Part shown: positions 1 through 8,049 of the stretch, piece by piece
Layout: the number at the start of each line of letters is the position of its first letter
How positions within the stretch are numbered: the first letter of the stretch is position 1
Source: an uncultured Paracoccaceae bacterium
GTDB lineage: Bacteria > Pseudomonadota > Alphaproteobacteria > Rhodobacterales > Rhodobacteraceae
DNA length: 64,000 nt
Direction: 5' to 3'
Assembly: GCA_947503765.1 (NCBI GenBank)
Contig: CANNFA010000001.1
Span: forward strand, 1-64,000
Notes under the pieces: generated by a model
What the model was told of the DNA's origin: nothing
The model's database searches: none
What the model saw: the letters and a program-made list of their open reading frames with translations, nothing else
Made by a program: the position numbers and the translations under genes

Positions 1-329
1 TCAAAATGTCCATTATCGAGAATGGACACTATCAGCCGCGGTCTCCCCACATCAGAGCGGTCAGACCGGACGCATACTGCGGATGCGCCATCCGTCCTCG
101 AATTGCCGGGAAGTGCCCAGAGTGACCGCGTGAGGGGCGGCGGTCTTCGCAGTAGCAGCATAAGCTAATCTTGCACGCGCGGCCCTGAGTTGCCGTTCGT
201 GGCTGTCGCAGCGGGTGACCGGTTCCGGCCAAACAATACTTGCCATTCGTTACGAAAATCTGGCAGAAAGAGGGCTCGGTCGCAGATATGCCTGCGTGGC
301 ATAACAGGACAGCCCTACTGGCCTGGTAA
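1..329. other. gene-less left edge
   Basis: No convincing coding sequence is seen here. Short open frames exist on the minus strand but look like chance frames without a ribosome-binding site. The only clear structure is a perfect 8-bp inverted repeat, TGTCCATT-ATCGAG-AATGGACA at 7-28, which is not followed by a T-run. It could be a remnant of an insertion sequence or a weak hairpin; nothing else supports either reading. Confidence 0.4.
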
Positions 330-1163
330 CTATTCCTGAATCATCGGAAGAACTTCGCCGCCGCCTTCGGCCTTGCTGTTTTCCCCCTGATACAGGTGCA
401 CCCCCCAAGAACCTAAAGACCAACCCACCGCCACTAATGCGATGACGCTTGACATTAAACCGACAAATTTCGCCCACCGACTTTCAAAAATGCGGTCCAG
501 CATGATCCCGAATCCTCGGGATGCAGTTTTTAGCTTACCAGCCAGCGCCTTGCGAATGACGGAATTAAAAAATCCCAGCTTGCAGAGCGTAGAATTATGC
601 ATTCGGATGAACTCATTGTTTTTGAATGCTTGAAGTTCTTCCGCTCCTGTAAGGAAATGGCGATGAACCCCTCCGTTGAGGTCCATCAAGTTTCTCATTT
701 TTGGATGGTCGGCGTAGTCCGAACCGTATCTTCGCGCCAGCATATCATTCAAATTGATACGGCGTTCAACAGGAATGACCGCAGCATCTGTGCCGCCTAA
801 GGCCAGATAACGATGTTCAAGGTGCTCAAATCCATAGGTGAGGTTTCGCATGTTCCAATGAATCCAGAACTTATCCCGCCGATCACGGACGAAACCATAG
901 AAATCTTTGAGTAGCTTTTCTTCGACATTGTCAAATCCCCCCTGAACATCCTCTCGACTGATACCCATTTCCTCGGCTATGGCGTGGGTCGAAAAACTTA
1001 CCGTCTGTTCAGTAGCAAAATGAGTAACTCCGATGGACGTAATGCGAGGAGATAATCCCTCGTTATCGTCGTTTAAGCTCTGGCACGAATAGTGAACGAT
1101 GTAGAAGTTTTCCGGGTTCTTTCTAACCTGAGAAAAGAACTCTTTGCTGCTCGATATGGTCAT
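330..1163 (-). CDS. membrane-anchored protein resembling a degenerate DEDD exonuclease fold (unknown function)
   Basis: This 277-residue protein has no function I can name. Its first two thirds follow the layout of the DEDD 3'-5' exonuclease fold. A beta strand with HYSCQS leads to a PRITSIGV strand near the N-terminus. WIHWNMRN then leads to GFEHLEHRY, in the place where HNxxFDxxFL is expected, and a late HNSTLCK sits where motif III would be. The acidic catalytic residues are not at the expected places, so an active nuclease is unlikely. A single transmembrane segment lies near residues 230-250, followed by a short tail. Codon use is A+T-richer than in neighbouring genes, which suggests acquisition. 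I chose ATG 1163 because AAGAA lies 8 bases upstream; an in-frame TTG at 1169 is also possible. Nothing is co-directional next to it. Confidence 0.7.
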   Translation of the reverse strand: MTISSSKEFFSQVRKNPENFYIVHYSCQSLNDDNEGLSPRITSIGVTHFATEQTVSFSTHAIAEEMGISREDVQGGFDNVEEKLLKDFYGFVRDRRDKFWIHWNMRNLTYGFEHLEHRYLALGGTDAAVIPVERRINLNDMLARRYGSDYADHPKMRNLMDLNGGVHRHFLTGAEELQAFKNNEFIRMHNSTLCKLGFFNSVIRKALAGKLKTASRGFGIMLDRIFESRWAKFVGLMSSVIALVAVGWSLGSWGVHLYQGENSKAEGGGEVLPMIQE

Positions 1164-1169
1164 TTTCAA

Positions 1170-1646
1170 TTCTTGTTAGTGCTCTTTGGACAGGTTCTTA
1201 TTCGGGTCGAGCGGGAGTTTCGGGTTGTGTGGCGCCGGCCAACATCGCACAGCAGTTTGATTTTGCAAAGTCTGGTTCTGACGTATCCCTATGGTTCATG
1301 CTCTGCGCAGCGAATGTCCGCTTTCCCCCTTTCTCCCGGAAACCGCGCGGGTGCGGCGAAAACCGAGCATCGGCAGCGAAGTTCGGGAAAGTCCCGCAAG
1401 GCTGACATTGGGAACACCTCGCGCCCTCCGGAACTTCTGCAAGCACACAGTTCCATCATGCCCCGGCCCGTCCGGGCGGGCCGGCGCTCGTCCGGCGCCT
1501 GCGGCGCTGTTCGGGCGGCCGGGACGCCGACCCGGCGGCACACGCCCCTTGCGCGCCGCATCGCCGCCACGCTTGATTTTGCGTCGCCTTGGCGCCGCGC
1601 AGCCGCTAGACTGGCGGCATCCTTTGCCCATTGCCCCGAGGACGCC
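1170..1646. other. gene-less boundary between A+T-rich patch and core chromosome
   Basis: No gene is supported here. The base composition shifts from A+T-richer to the usual GC-rich sequence around 1300-1400, marking the right boundary of the left-end patch. No transposase remnant, tRNA or convincing attachment site is visible. Confidence 0.4.
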
Positions 1647-2444
1647 ATGCCCCGCATCCCGCTTTTCCTGATCGCGCCCTGCCTCGCCGCGCCTTTCGCC
1701 CTCGCGGCGGCGGCCGAATCCATCCCGCTTGCCGGCGCCTGCATGCTGGAGACCGCCCGCGGCGAGCCGGTCAATACCGGCGCCTGCGAGCTGCAAAGCA
1801 CCACCTGCACCGGCGGGACATGCGCCAGCACCTATGCCTGGGCGAGCGGTTTCGACACCGTGATCTCCGGCCCGCCGGGCGCGGGCGTGCGCGGCGGCAC
1901 CGCGATGAACGGGCAAGAGGCGTATGCCCCGGTGGCGCTGGTGGACAGCGATCCGCGCGACTGCATCTACAACGCCGTCACCGATGGCGTGTTCTGTTTC
2001 GTCCCCGGCGACGCGGCCGCCGGGCTGGCCGCCGCGCACGGGCTTTCGGCGCGGGACGGCCTGATCGCGCTGGCCGCCGGCACGGCCGCGCCGGCAAGCG
2101 GCGGGCGCAAGCAGGCCGAACACGCCACCGCCCCGGCGGGCGAGGCCGACCTGCTGGCCCCCATGCAGGGCAAGTACCGCCCCGCCCCGTCCTGGGATTG
2201 CGGCGAGATCGGCATGGATGGCGGCGCGCTGGCGATCGAGGGCGTGACGCTTTACGGCCTGGAATCCGCCTGCGAGTTGCGGGACGGCCGCCCCGTGGGA
2301 AGCCACGGCGCCGCGATCTTCGCCGCCGACTGCTCGGGCGAGGGCGAGACATGGCAGGAGGAATACATCCTGCGCCGCGACGACTGGGGCAGTCTGGCGG
2401 TTCTGTCCTCGCGATCGGTCGCGGTCTGGCAGGCTTGCGAGTAG
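1647..2444 (+). CDS. secreted cysteine-containing hypothetical protein
   Basis: The product is 265 residues with a classical signal peptide (positive start, hydrophobic core to about residue 22, AAAAES cleavage region), so it should be periplasmic. The mature part has several cysteine pairs (CMLETA, CELQSTTCTGGTC, CIY/CF, CGE, CEL, CSG, CE), suggesting a disulfide-bonded fold. A WxCGEIGMDGG motif and a C-terminal beta-rich stretch are seen. No enzyme motif is recognised. The ATG at 1647 has GAGGA 5 bases upstream. The next gene runs the same way after about 220 bases that contain a copy of the dispersed intergenic element. Confidence 0.75.
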   Translation: MPRIPLFLIAPCLAAPFALAAAAESIPLAGACMLETARGEPVNTGACELQSTTCTGGTCASTYAWASGFDTVISGPPGAGVRGGTAMNGQEAYAPVALVDSDPRDCIYNAVTDGVFCFVPGDAAAGLAAAHGLSARDGLIALAAGTAAPASGGRKQAEHATAPAGEADLLAPMQGKYRPAPSWDCGEIGMDGGALAIEGVTLYGLESACELRDGRPVGSHGAAIFAADCSGEGETWQEEYILRRDDWGSLAVLSSRSVAVWQACE

Positions 2445-2527
2445 CGGCGCATGGCCCGGAGCAAGGCAGGCCCCGCGCGGCGCGGGCGCGGCGACCGGCT
2501 GGCGCCGGCGCGGGGGGCGCGGGCGGG

Positions 2528-2555
2528 ATCTGCGTATTTCCCGACGAGAAGAAGC
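2528..2555 (+). repeat. dispersed intergenic element, copy A
   Basis: The sequence reads TGCGTATTTCCCGACGAGAAGAAGC, a variant of the core TATTTGCGACGAGAAGAAG found in four other gaps of the window (6783-6810, 16635-16660, 38152-38181 and 47972-48004). It lies between two rightward genes and reads in their direction. Confidence 0.6.
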
Positions 2556-2668
2556 GGCAAGTCGCCCGGGCCGAAGGGGATATCGCCATAGCGGGCGGCG
2601 GGCGAAGGACCGCACCCCGGCGCGCCGCCTTCCCGCCCCTTCCCGCGCCCGGATCGCGGCGCGCGCGG

Positions 2669-4018
2669 GTGCTGGGGGTCGGGCTGGCGGTGCTGCTGGT
2701 GCTGCTCTGCATCAACGCCAAGGTCATCCAGTTCTACAGTTTCGAGCTCAGCTCCTACGACACCACGATCTATGCCAACCTGGTGTGGAATTCGGCCTTC
2801 GGCGACTTCTACCGCTCGTCGATCCTGCACAACCACCATCTGGGCGAGCATTTCTCGCCCATCGTGCTGGCCTTCGTGCCGCTCTACCGGATCGCGGACA
2901 GCGCGTTGTGGCTGCTGGTGGCGCAAGGTCTGGCGGTGGGCGCGTTCTACCTGCTTCTGATCCCGCTGGCCCGCCGCATCCTGGCGCCCGAGCTTTTCGC
3001 CTCGCGCTTGGTGCTGGCCTTCGTGCTGGGGCTGGCGATCCTGGGCAACGCGGCCAACAGCGCGCTGATGTTCGACATCCACCCGTCCACATGGGCGATG
3101 CCGGTCCTCGCGCTGGCTCTGATCGCGCTGCATGACCGGCGGGCCGGGCTGTTCTGGGCGATGTTCGCGCTGCTGTGCCTCGTCAAGGAAAACGGCCCGC
3201 TGGCGGGGCTGAGCCTGGCGATCTATGCCGGCGCGGTGCTGGGCCGCTGGCGGCTGGCGGCGCAGGTCGCGGGCGCCTCGGCGCTGGTGGCGGCACTCGT
3301 GATGGGCGCGGTCATGCCCGCCTTCCGCGCCGAGGACTGGCACCATGCCGGGCGGCTGGACCCGTTCAGCCTGCCGGCCGAGAAGCTGGAATATGCCGGG
3401 CTGCTGCTGCTGTGCTCGGCGGCGCTGCCGCTGCTGGCCTGGCGTCCGGCGCTGGCGGTGCTGCCGCTGGTCGCGCTGAACTTCGCGGTCGGCTATCACC
3501 GGCAACTCGGCATGAACTATCACTACGACGACATGAGCGCGGTGTTCCTGCTGGCCGCCGCGCTGCACGGTCTGAACGTGTTCGTCCCGTGGATGCGGGC
3601 GCGGGGCTGGCGCGCGGCGCTGCCGCTGCTGGCGGCGCTCGTGTTGCTGGGCAATCTTGCCGTCATCAAGCGCCCCTCGCTGATCGGCATCCTGTTCCAT
3701 TTCCCCAGCGCGGCCGAGCGCGCCCTGATGGCGGAGCTGCGCCCCCTGATGGCGGACAGCGCCACCGGCATCCTTGCCTATGACAAGCTGACGCCGCCCT
3801 TGATGAACCGCGCCCGGATCGAGGGGTTTCCCGGCCTTGCCGAGCTGGACGAGATGCCGCGCTACCTGGCGCGGCTGCGGCCCGGCGATCTCGTGATCTC
3901 GACCCCGATCTGGGACGCGCCGCGGCACCGGGCCTACCTGCGCGCCCTCGCCGCCGAGCCGCGGCTGGTGCGGGTGCGGGGCGACGCGCTGCTGACGGTG
4001 CTGCGCCTGTCCCCCTGA
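2669..4018 (+). CDS. DUF2079-type polytopic membrane protein
   Basis: This is an integral inner-membrane protein of about 449 residues with roughly ten hydrophobic helices. After the first helix it carries SSYDTTIYANLVWN and later HFSPIV, FDIHPSTW and LVKENGPL. These are typical of DUF2079 proteins, which resemble polyprenyl-sugar-dependent glycosyltransferases in topology. The short acidic and histidine-containing loop after helix 1 is where GT-C enzymes place catalytic residues. Substrate is unknown. GTG 2669 is the first plausible start downstream of the intergenic repeat, but no good ribosome-binding site is visible and the start is uncertain. It converges on the P450 gene, with only 5 bases between the stop codons. 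Confidence 0.7.
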   Translation: MLGVGLAVLLVLLCINAKVIQFYSFELSSYDTTIYANLVWNSAFGDFYRSSILHNHHLGEHFSPIVLAFVPLYRIADSALWLLVAQGLAVGAFYLLLIPLARRILAPELFASRLVLAFVLGLAILGNAANSALMFDIHPSTWAMPVLALALIALHDRRAGLFWAMFALLCLVKENGPLAGLSLAIYAGAVLGRWRLAAQVAGASALVAALVMGAVMPAFRAEDWHHAGRLDPFSLPAEKLEYAGLLLLCSAALPLLAWRPALAVLPLVALNFAVGYHRQLGMNYHYDDMSAVFLLAAALHGLNVFVPWMRARGWRAALPLLAALVLLGNLAVIKRPSLIGILFHFPSAAERALMAELRPLMADSATGILAYDKLTPPLMNRARIEGFPGLAELDEMPRYLARLRPGDLVISTPIWDAPRHRAYLRALAAEPRLVRVRGDALLTVLRLSP

Positions 4019-4023
4019 GCCGC

Positions 4024-5430
4024 TCAGCGCGGCGTCATGCGCAGGCGGATCCCGTCGCGCGCGCGCACCGTCAGGTAGGCCACCGGCACCGGGTCGTCGC
4101 CGGCCACCCGTTCCAGCCGGAACGCCCCCGCCAGCAGCGCCAGCAGCAGCGGCCCCTCGACCATGGCAAAGCCGGCGCCGGTGCACACGCGCGGGCCGGC
4201 GGAGAACGGGATGAACGCCTCGCGCATGCACTGCTTGCCGTTCGGGGTGGCAAAGCGGTCCGGATCGAACGCATCGGGCCGCTCCCACAGCCGTTCGTGC
4301 CGGTGCAGGTGCCAGGGGCTCAGCACCACCTGCGCGCCCTTCGCCACGTCGCGGTTCCGAAAGCGTTCGGGCCGCGCCGCCTCGCGGACCATCATCGGCA
4401 CCGGCGGGTAGAGCCGCAGCGCCTCGCGGAACACGTCGCGGGTAAAGCGCAGCTTCTTCATGTCGGCAAAGCCGGGGGCCGCGCCGAAATCGGCCGCCTC
4501 CGCCGCCACCCGCGCCTGCGCCTCGGGGTAGCGCGCCAGCAGGTACAGCGCCCAGCCCAGGGCCGAGGCGCTGGTTTCGTGCCCCGCCAGAAAGAAGATC
4601 GCCACCTGGTCCACCATCTCGGCGGCGTCGAACCGCGCGCCGGTCTCGGGATCGGCGGTGGTCATGATCTTGGTCGCTAGGTCGTCCGGCGCGCGGCCCG
4701 CCGCGATGGCGTCCATCCGTTCGGCCGTCAGCCGCGCGATCAGCCCGCGAATGATCCGCGCCGACGCCTTCGTGCGCCGCCGGTGCAGCCGCGGCACCCA
4801 GCGCGGCAACGGCAGGAAGGCGCCCACGTTCATGATCGGCTGGGTGCGCTGGTATTCGCGGAATTCGCGGAACACCTCGCCGGCCACCTCGTGCTCGATC
4901 GGGATCGAGAACAGCGTGCGGAATATCACGTCGGCGGCGGCATGGCTCGTCTGCTCCTCGACCTCGACGATGCCGGGGCGCCCTTGCAGCTGCGCGCCGA
5001 TCCGGGCCGCCGCCGCCTGCCCCGCTGCAAGCATCGCCGGAAAGGTATCGCGCAGCCGTCCGCCCTCGAAGGCGGGGTCGATGATGCGCCGCTGCCGCTT
5101 CCATGTCTCGCCATTGGTCAGGAACACCGAGTCGCCCAGCAGTGGGCGCAGCCCCTCGGCCACGCGCCCCGATTTGGGGAAATCCATCGGCCGCGCGTTC
5201 AGCACCTCGCGCACCAGATCGGGCTGGTTCACCAGGTAGGAGCGGAAGAACGGCGTGCGGAACTCGGCCATCCATGCGCGGTAGAGCTTGGCCGGCTGCG
5301 CCGACAGGATATCCGCGCGGAACAGCCGCGCATAGCGCCAGAGCGACACCTTGCCAGGCCGACTTTGCGGTTTGGGCGGCAGATCCTCCGGCGGGGCCGG
5401 TGCGGGGTCGGGGCGGGGATGCGTGTTCAT
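4024..5430 (-). CDS. cytochrome P450
   Basis: This 468-residue soluble haem-thiolate monooxygenase shows all P450 landmarks: the C-helix WKRQRR after residue 110, the I-helix oxygen-binding AGHET at 282-286, the K-helix EALR at 336-339, a DPDRF segment at 389-393 and the haem-ligand loop FSAGPRVCTG with Cys416. A Pro-rich N-terminus without a membrane anchor fits a bacterial class using separate ferredoxin partners, none of which is encoded nearby. Its ATG overlaps the stop of the upstream membrane hydrolase in an ATGA junction, so the two are translationally coupled and probably work on a common lipid-like or hydrophobic substrate. That last point is inference. Confidence 0.93.
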   Translation of the reverse strand: MNTHPRPDPAPAPPEDLPPKPQSRPGKVSLWRYARLFRADILSAQPAKLYRAWMAEFRTPFFRSYLVNQPDLVREVLNARPMDFPKSGRVAEGLRPLLGDSVFLTNGETWKRQRRIIDPAFEGGRLRDTFPAMLAAGQAAAARIGAQLQGRPGIVEVEEQTSHAAADVIFRTLFSIPIEHEVAGEVFREFREYQRTQPIMNVGAFLPLPRWVPRLHRRRTKASARIIRGLIARLTAERMDAIAAGRAPDDLATKIMTTADPETGARFDAAEMVDQVAIFFLAGHETSASALGWALYLLARYPEAQARVAAEAADFGAAPGFADMKKLRFTRDVFREALRLYPPVPMMVREAARPERFRNRDVAKGAQVVLSPWHLHRHERLWERPDAFDPDRFATPNGKQCMREAFIPFSAGPRVCTGAGFAMVEGPLLLALLAGAFRLERVAGDDPVPVAYLTVRARDGIRLRMTPR

Positions 5431-6701
5431 GCCGCCATATTGGTGTAGCGCGAGGCCGGAACGTCAATGCGGCTTTTCGACGGGGCCCGCGCGGCATAGC
5501 GCGCACCCAGCGTGCGCGGCCCGGCGGTGACGCGGAAATAGTCGTAGTCGTCCGCCGCGCCCGACAGGTTGTCGAAGGCGCACAGATACTGGAAATGCAG
5601 CCGGAAGAACCGCCAGCGCAGCGCGCGCCAGGTCTCCGGCGCCAGCGTCTGCGTGAAGGCGGCCGACAGCACCAGCGGCCAGCGCTGCCCCGCGGGCGCC
5701 ACGCCCGACACCGCCACCGGATCGCACAGCGCAAAGGCGCAGCCATCGCCCGGCGCGGTCACGTCGACCCAGGCGATATCCTCCCGCGTGGACAGGAAAT
5801 GCAGGTCGGCCCGCAAACGGTGCGCATCCGGCAGGAACGACACCATCGGCACCACCTGCCCCAGCGTCAGCAGCGACAGCACCGGCCCGTTCGCCGGCAG
5901 CCGCCCGGCGCGCAGCAGATCGGCCAGGATCGTCACCGCCAGATGCGCCCCCGAGGAATGGCCGACCACCAGCACCTCGTCCACGTCATCCGTCAGCGCG
6001 GCGGCCACCGCATCCGCGAAATCGGCCATCCGCGCCTCTAGCTCGGGCGGATTGGCGCCGCGCAGCTGGCAGGTATAGGCATAGTCGTGCATCAGGTAAT
6101 AGGCATAGAGCTTGCCGTCGCGCGCCTTGAACCATCGCAGCACGGCCACCCCTGCCACCACCCCGAGCCCGAGGCCGAGATAGATCGACAAGGCCATGTA
6201 GGGTGGAAACCATGCGCCTTCGGGGCTGAAGGCGATCTCCCAGCCCCGTGTGAACCCGGCCAGCACCACGTAACCGACCAATACCGCCAAAACCAGTTGC
6301 AACAGCAGGAACCCTACCGGGTAGAGCGCGGCGATGACCGGCCCCTTGCGCATCCACATCAGCCGCCGCAGCGTTCCGCTGGCGATGTAGACCCACGCCG
6401 TGCGCAGCAATTGCAGGTATGTCGCGGGGATCGAGTTCGACATGGACCCGCGCACGATGTCCGACCAGACCAGGACCTCGACCGCCGCGGCGACCTCCCT
6501 GCCCTCGATCCGCGCGGCCACGTCCCAGCCATAGCGGTCGCCGGCGCGCGGGCTGAGCGCGATCTCGTAGCCCGACAGCGCCGCCTGCGCCGCGCCCTCC
6601 TTGCGGTACAGCTCGCGGTAGCGCCGCGGATGGATCGGATCGTAGCCGGGAATGTAGAATACCCGGCGGCGCGCGACCGCGCCGCTCTCGCCTCTCGCCA
6701 T
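5427..6701 (-). CDS. membrane alpha/beta-hydrolase-like protein
   Basis: The 424-residue protein starts with VFYIPGYDP, a strand-turn typical of alpha/beta hydrolases. It has two transmembrane helices near residues 130-150 and 168-188 and the nucleophile elbow GHSSG at 247-251 (Ser249). The catalytic acid and histidine cannot be assigned with certainty. It is probably a cytoplasmic-face esterase or lipase-like enzyme attached to the membrane. ATG 6701 is the first methionine before the conserved FYIPGYDP. The gene precedes and overlaps the P450 by 4 bases, forming a two-gene unit. A copy of the dispersed element lies just upstream. Confidence 0.8.
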   Translation of the reverse strand: MARGESGAVARRRVFYIPGYDPIHPRRYRELYRKEGAAQAALSGYEIALSPRAGDRYGWDVAARIEGREVAAAVEVLVWSDIVRGSMSNSIPATYLQLLRTAWVYIASGTLRRLMWMRKGPVIAALYPVGFLLLQLVLAVLVGYVVLAGFTRGWEIAFSPEGAWFPPYMALSIYLGLGLGVVAGVAVLRWFKARDGKLYAYYLMHDYAYTCQLRGANPPELEARMADFADAVAAALTDDVDEVLVVGHSSGAHLAVTILADLLRAGRLPANGPVLSLLTLGQVVPMVSFLPDAHRLRADLHFLSTREDIAWVDVTAPGDGCAFALCDPVAVSGVAPAGQRWPLVLSAAFTQTLAPETWRALRWRFFRLHFQYLCAFDNLSGAADDYDYFRVTAGPRTLGARYAARAPSKSRIDVPASRYTNMAA

Positions 6702-6782
6702 GACAAGGCCTCTCCTCGCAACCGGGGCCAAGCCTAGCGCAGGTCTTTGGCGAAAATAAGCCGCCCGCACCCCGACCCCCGG

Positions 6783-6810
6783 GCTTCTTCTCGTCGCAAA
6801 TACGCAAATT
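6783..6810 (-). repeat. dispersed intergenic element, copy B
   Basis: Reads on the minus strand as TTTGCGTATTTGCGACGAG followed by AAGAAGC. It lies between ccdA and the hydrolase gene and points in the same direction as both. Confidence 0.65.
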
Positions 6811-6869
6811 CCGGCGACGGCCAGACCGGGCAAGGCCGGTCCATGGCACCGGCGCAGGACAAGGCCACG

Positions 6870-7622
6870 CTAGCCGACGGCGGCCAGCGCCGGGAACTTC
6901 TCCAGCAGCCAGTAGGAAAAGGCGGTGAACTGCCCGGTCAGCATCATCAGCCCGACGGTCCACAGCAGCAGGCCCATCACCTTCTCGATCCGGTCCATGT
7001 GCCGCTTCATCCAGCCCATGACACCTTGCAGCCGCGGAAAGAACAGCGCCACCAGCAGGAACGGGATGCCCAGCCCCAGCGCGTAGATGCCCAGCAGCGT
7101 CGTGCCTTTGACCACGCTCGCCTCGGTCGCGGCGATCGACAGGATCGCGCCCAGCTGCGGGCCGATGCAGGGCGTCCAGCCAAAGGCGAAGGCCAGCCCC
7201 AGCACATAGGCGCCGAACGCACTGCCGCCCCGGTCGCCCGCCTCGACGCGCAATTCGCGGTCCATGAACCCGATCCGGTAGACCCCGACGAAATGCGCCC
7301 CGAACACCATCACCACCAGCCCGGCGGCGATCACGAACCAGTCCTGGTTCTGCAAAAAGAACGCCCCGAAGGCCGAGGCGGTGAAGCCCAGGAACAGGAA
7401 CACCGTCGACAGGCCCAGCACGAAGAACAGCGCCGAGACCAGCACGCGCCGCCGTCCGGCCAGCGCGCCGGTCATCTCGGTCATCGAAATCCCGCCCATA
7501 TAGGCCAGGTAGGGCGGCACGATGGGCAGCACGCAGGGCGACACGAAGGACAGGAAGCCCGCCGTCAATGCCACGATCATCGCCGGGATGAGGCTTGCGT
7601 CCAAGATGTCGATGCCGAACAT
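6870..7622 (-). CDS. cytochrome c biogenesis protein CcdA
   Basis: CcdA passes electrons from cytoplasmic thioredoxin across the membrane to periplasmic thiol carriers used in cytochrome c maturation. The 250-residue protein has six hydrophobic helices and the two redox cysteines in the expected contexts: SPCVLP (Cys30) and TPCIGP (Cys152). The start is ATG 7622, with AAAGGGA placed 5 bases upstream; an upstream in-frame GTG at 7637 would lose this site. No periplasmic thioredoxin partner is adjacent. Confidence 0.93.
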   Translation of the reverse strand: MFGIDILDASLIPAMIVALTAGFLSFVSPCVLPIVPPYLAYMGGISMTEMTGALAGRRRVLVSALFFVLGLSTVFLFLGFTASAFGAFFLQNQDWFVIAAGLVVMVFGAHFVGVYRIGFMDRELRVEAGDRGGSAFGAYVLGLAFAFGWTPCIGPQLGAILSIAATEASVVKGTTLLGIYALGLGIPFLLVALFFPRLQGVMGWMKRHMDRIEKVMGLLLWTVGLMMLTGQFTAFSYWLLEKFPALAAVG

Positions 7623-7762
7623 GGCGGTCCCTTTCACGCGAGGTCTGCGGCCCTCTTAGCCGCCCCGCCCGCCGCCGTCACGCCCCCGTGCGGCGGCTGC
7701 GGTCACATCCGCGTAAGAACGCCCGGTGGACACCGCCGCGGCGCGGTCATATCACGGCAAAC

Positions 7763-8011
7763 ATGGATCACGACGCGACGCTGGACACGATCGGGCTGCT
7801 TTGTCCCCTGCCCGTCCTGAAGCTGCGCAAGCGACTGCAGCCGCTTGCGCCCGGCCAGACCGTGCGCGTCGTCGCGGACGACCCTGTCGCGGTGATCGAC
7901 ATTCCCGCCTTCTGTGCCGAGGCCGGCCATGCGCTGCTGTCGGCCGATACGGATCCGGGCGGCGACGGCGGCGGCGCGGTCCAGACCTACGTCATCCGCA
8001 AGGGCGGCTGA
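7763..8011 (+). CDS. TusA/SirA-family sulfurtransferase
   Basis: This small cytoplasmic sulfur-relay protein of 82 residues carries the family signature GLLCPLPVLKLRK, with the persulfide-forming cysteine at residue 14 in a CPxP motif. TusA-type proteins pass sulfur for tRNA thiolation or cofactor assembly; which acceptor is used here is not indicated by neighbours. The start is ATG 7763 with only a weak upstream ribosome-binding site. Confidence 0.85.
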   Translation: MDHDATLDTIGLLCPLPVLKLRKRLQPLAPGQTVRVVADDPVAVIDIPAFCAEAGHALLSADTDPGGDGGGAVQTYVIRKGG

Positions 8012-8014
8012 ACG

Positions 8015-8040
8015 AAAAAGGCAGGGCGCGATGCCCTGCC
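8015..8040 (-). terminator. rho-independent terminator of rne
   Basis: On the minus strand an 8-bp stem GGCAGGGC/GCCCTGCC with a 5-base loop is followed directly by TTTTTC. It sits 10 bases beyond the rne stop. Confidence 0.85.
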
Positions 8041-8049
8041 TCGATCCTG

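Noticed and set aside
7-28. Perfect 8-bp inverted repeat TGTCCATT-ATCGAG-AATGGACA as an insertion-sequence end or terminator
   Set aside because: No transposase, T-run or matching partner end is visible, and the left context is cut off.
2252-5746. Long minus-strand open frame across the DUF2079 gene and the P450
   Set aside because: It lies in the wrong frame of the P450 and opposite the DUF2079 gene; only the overlapping real genes show family motifs.
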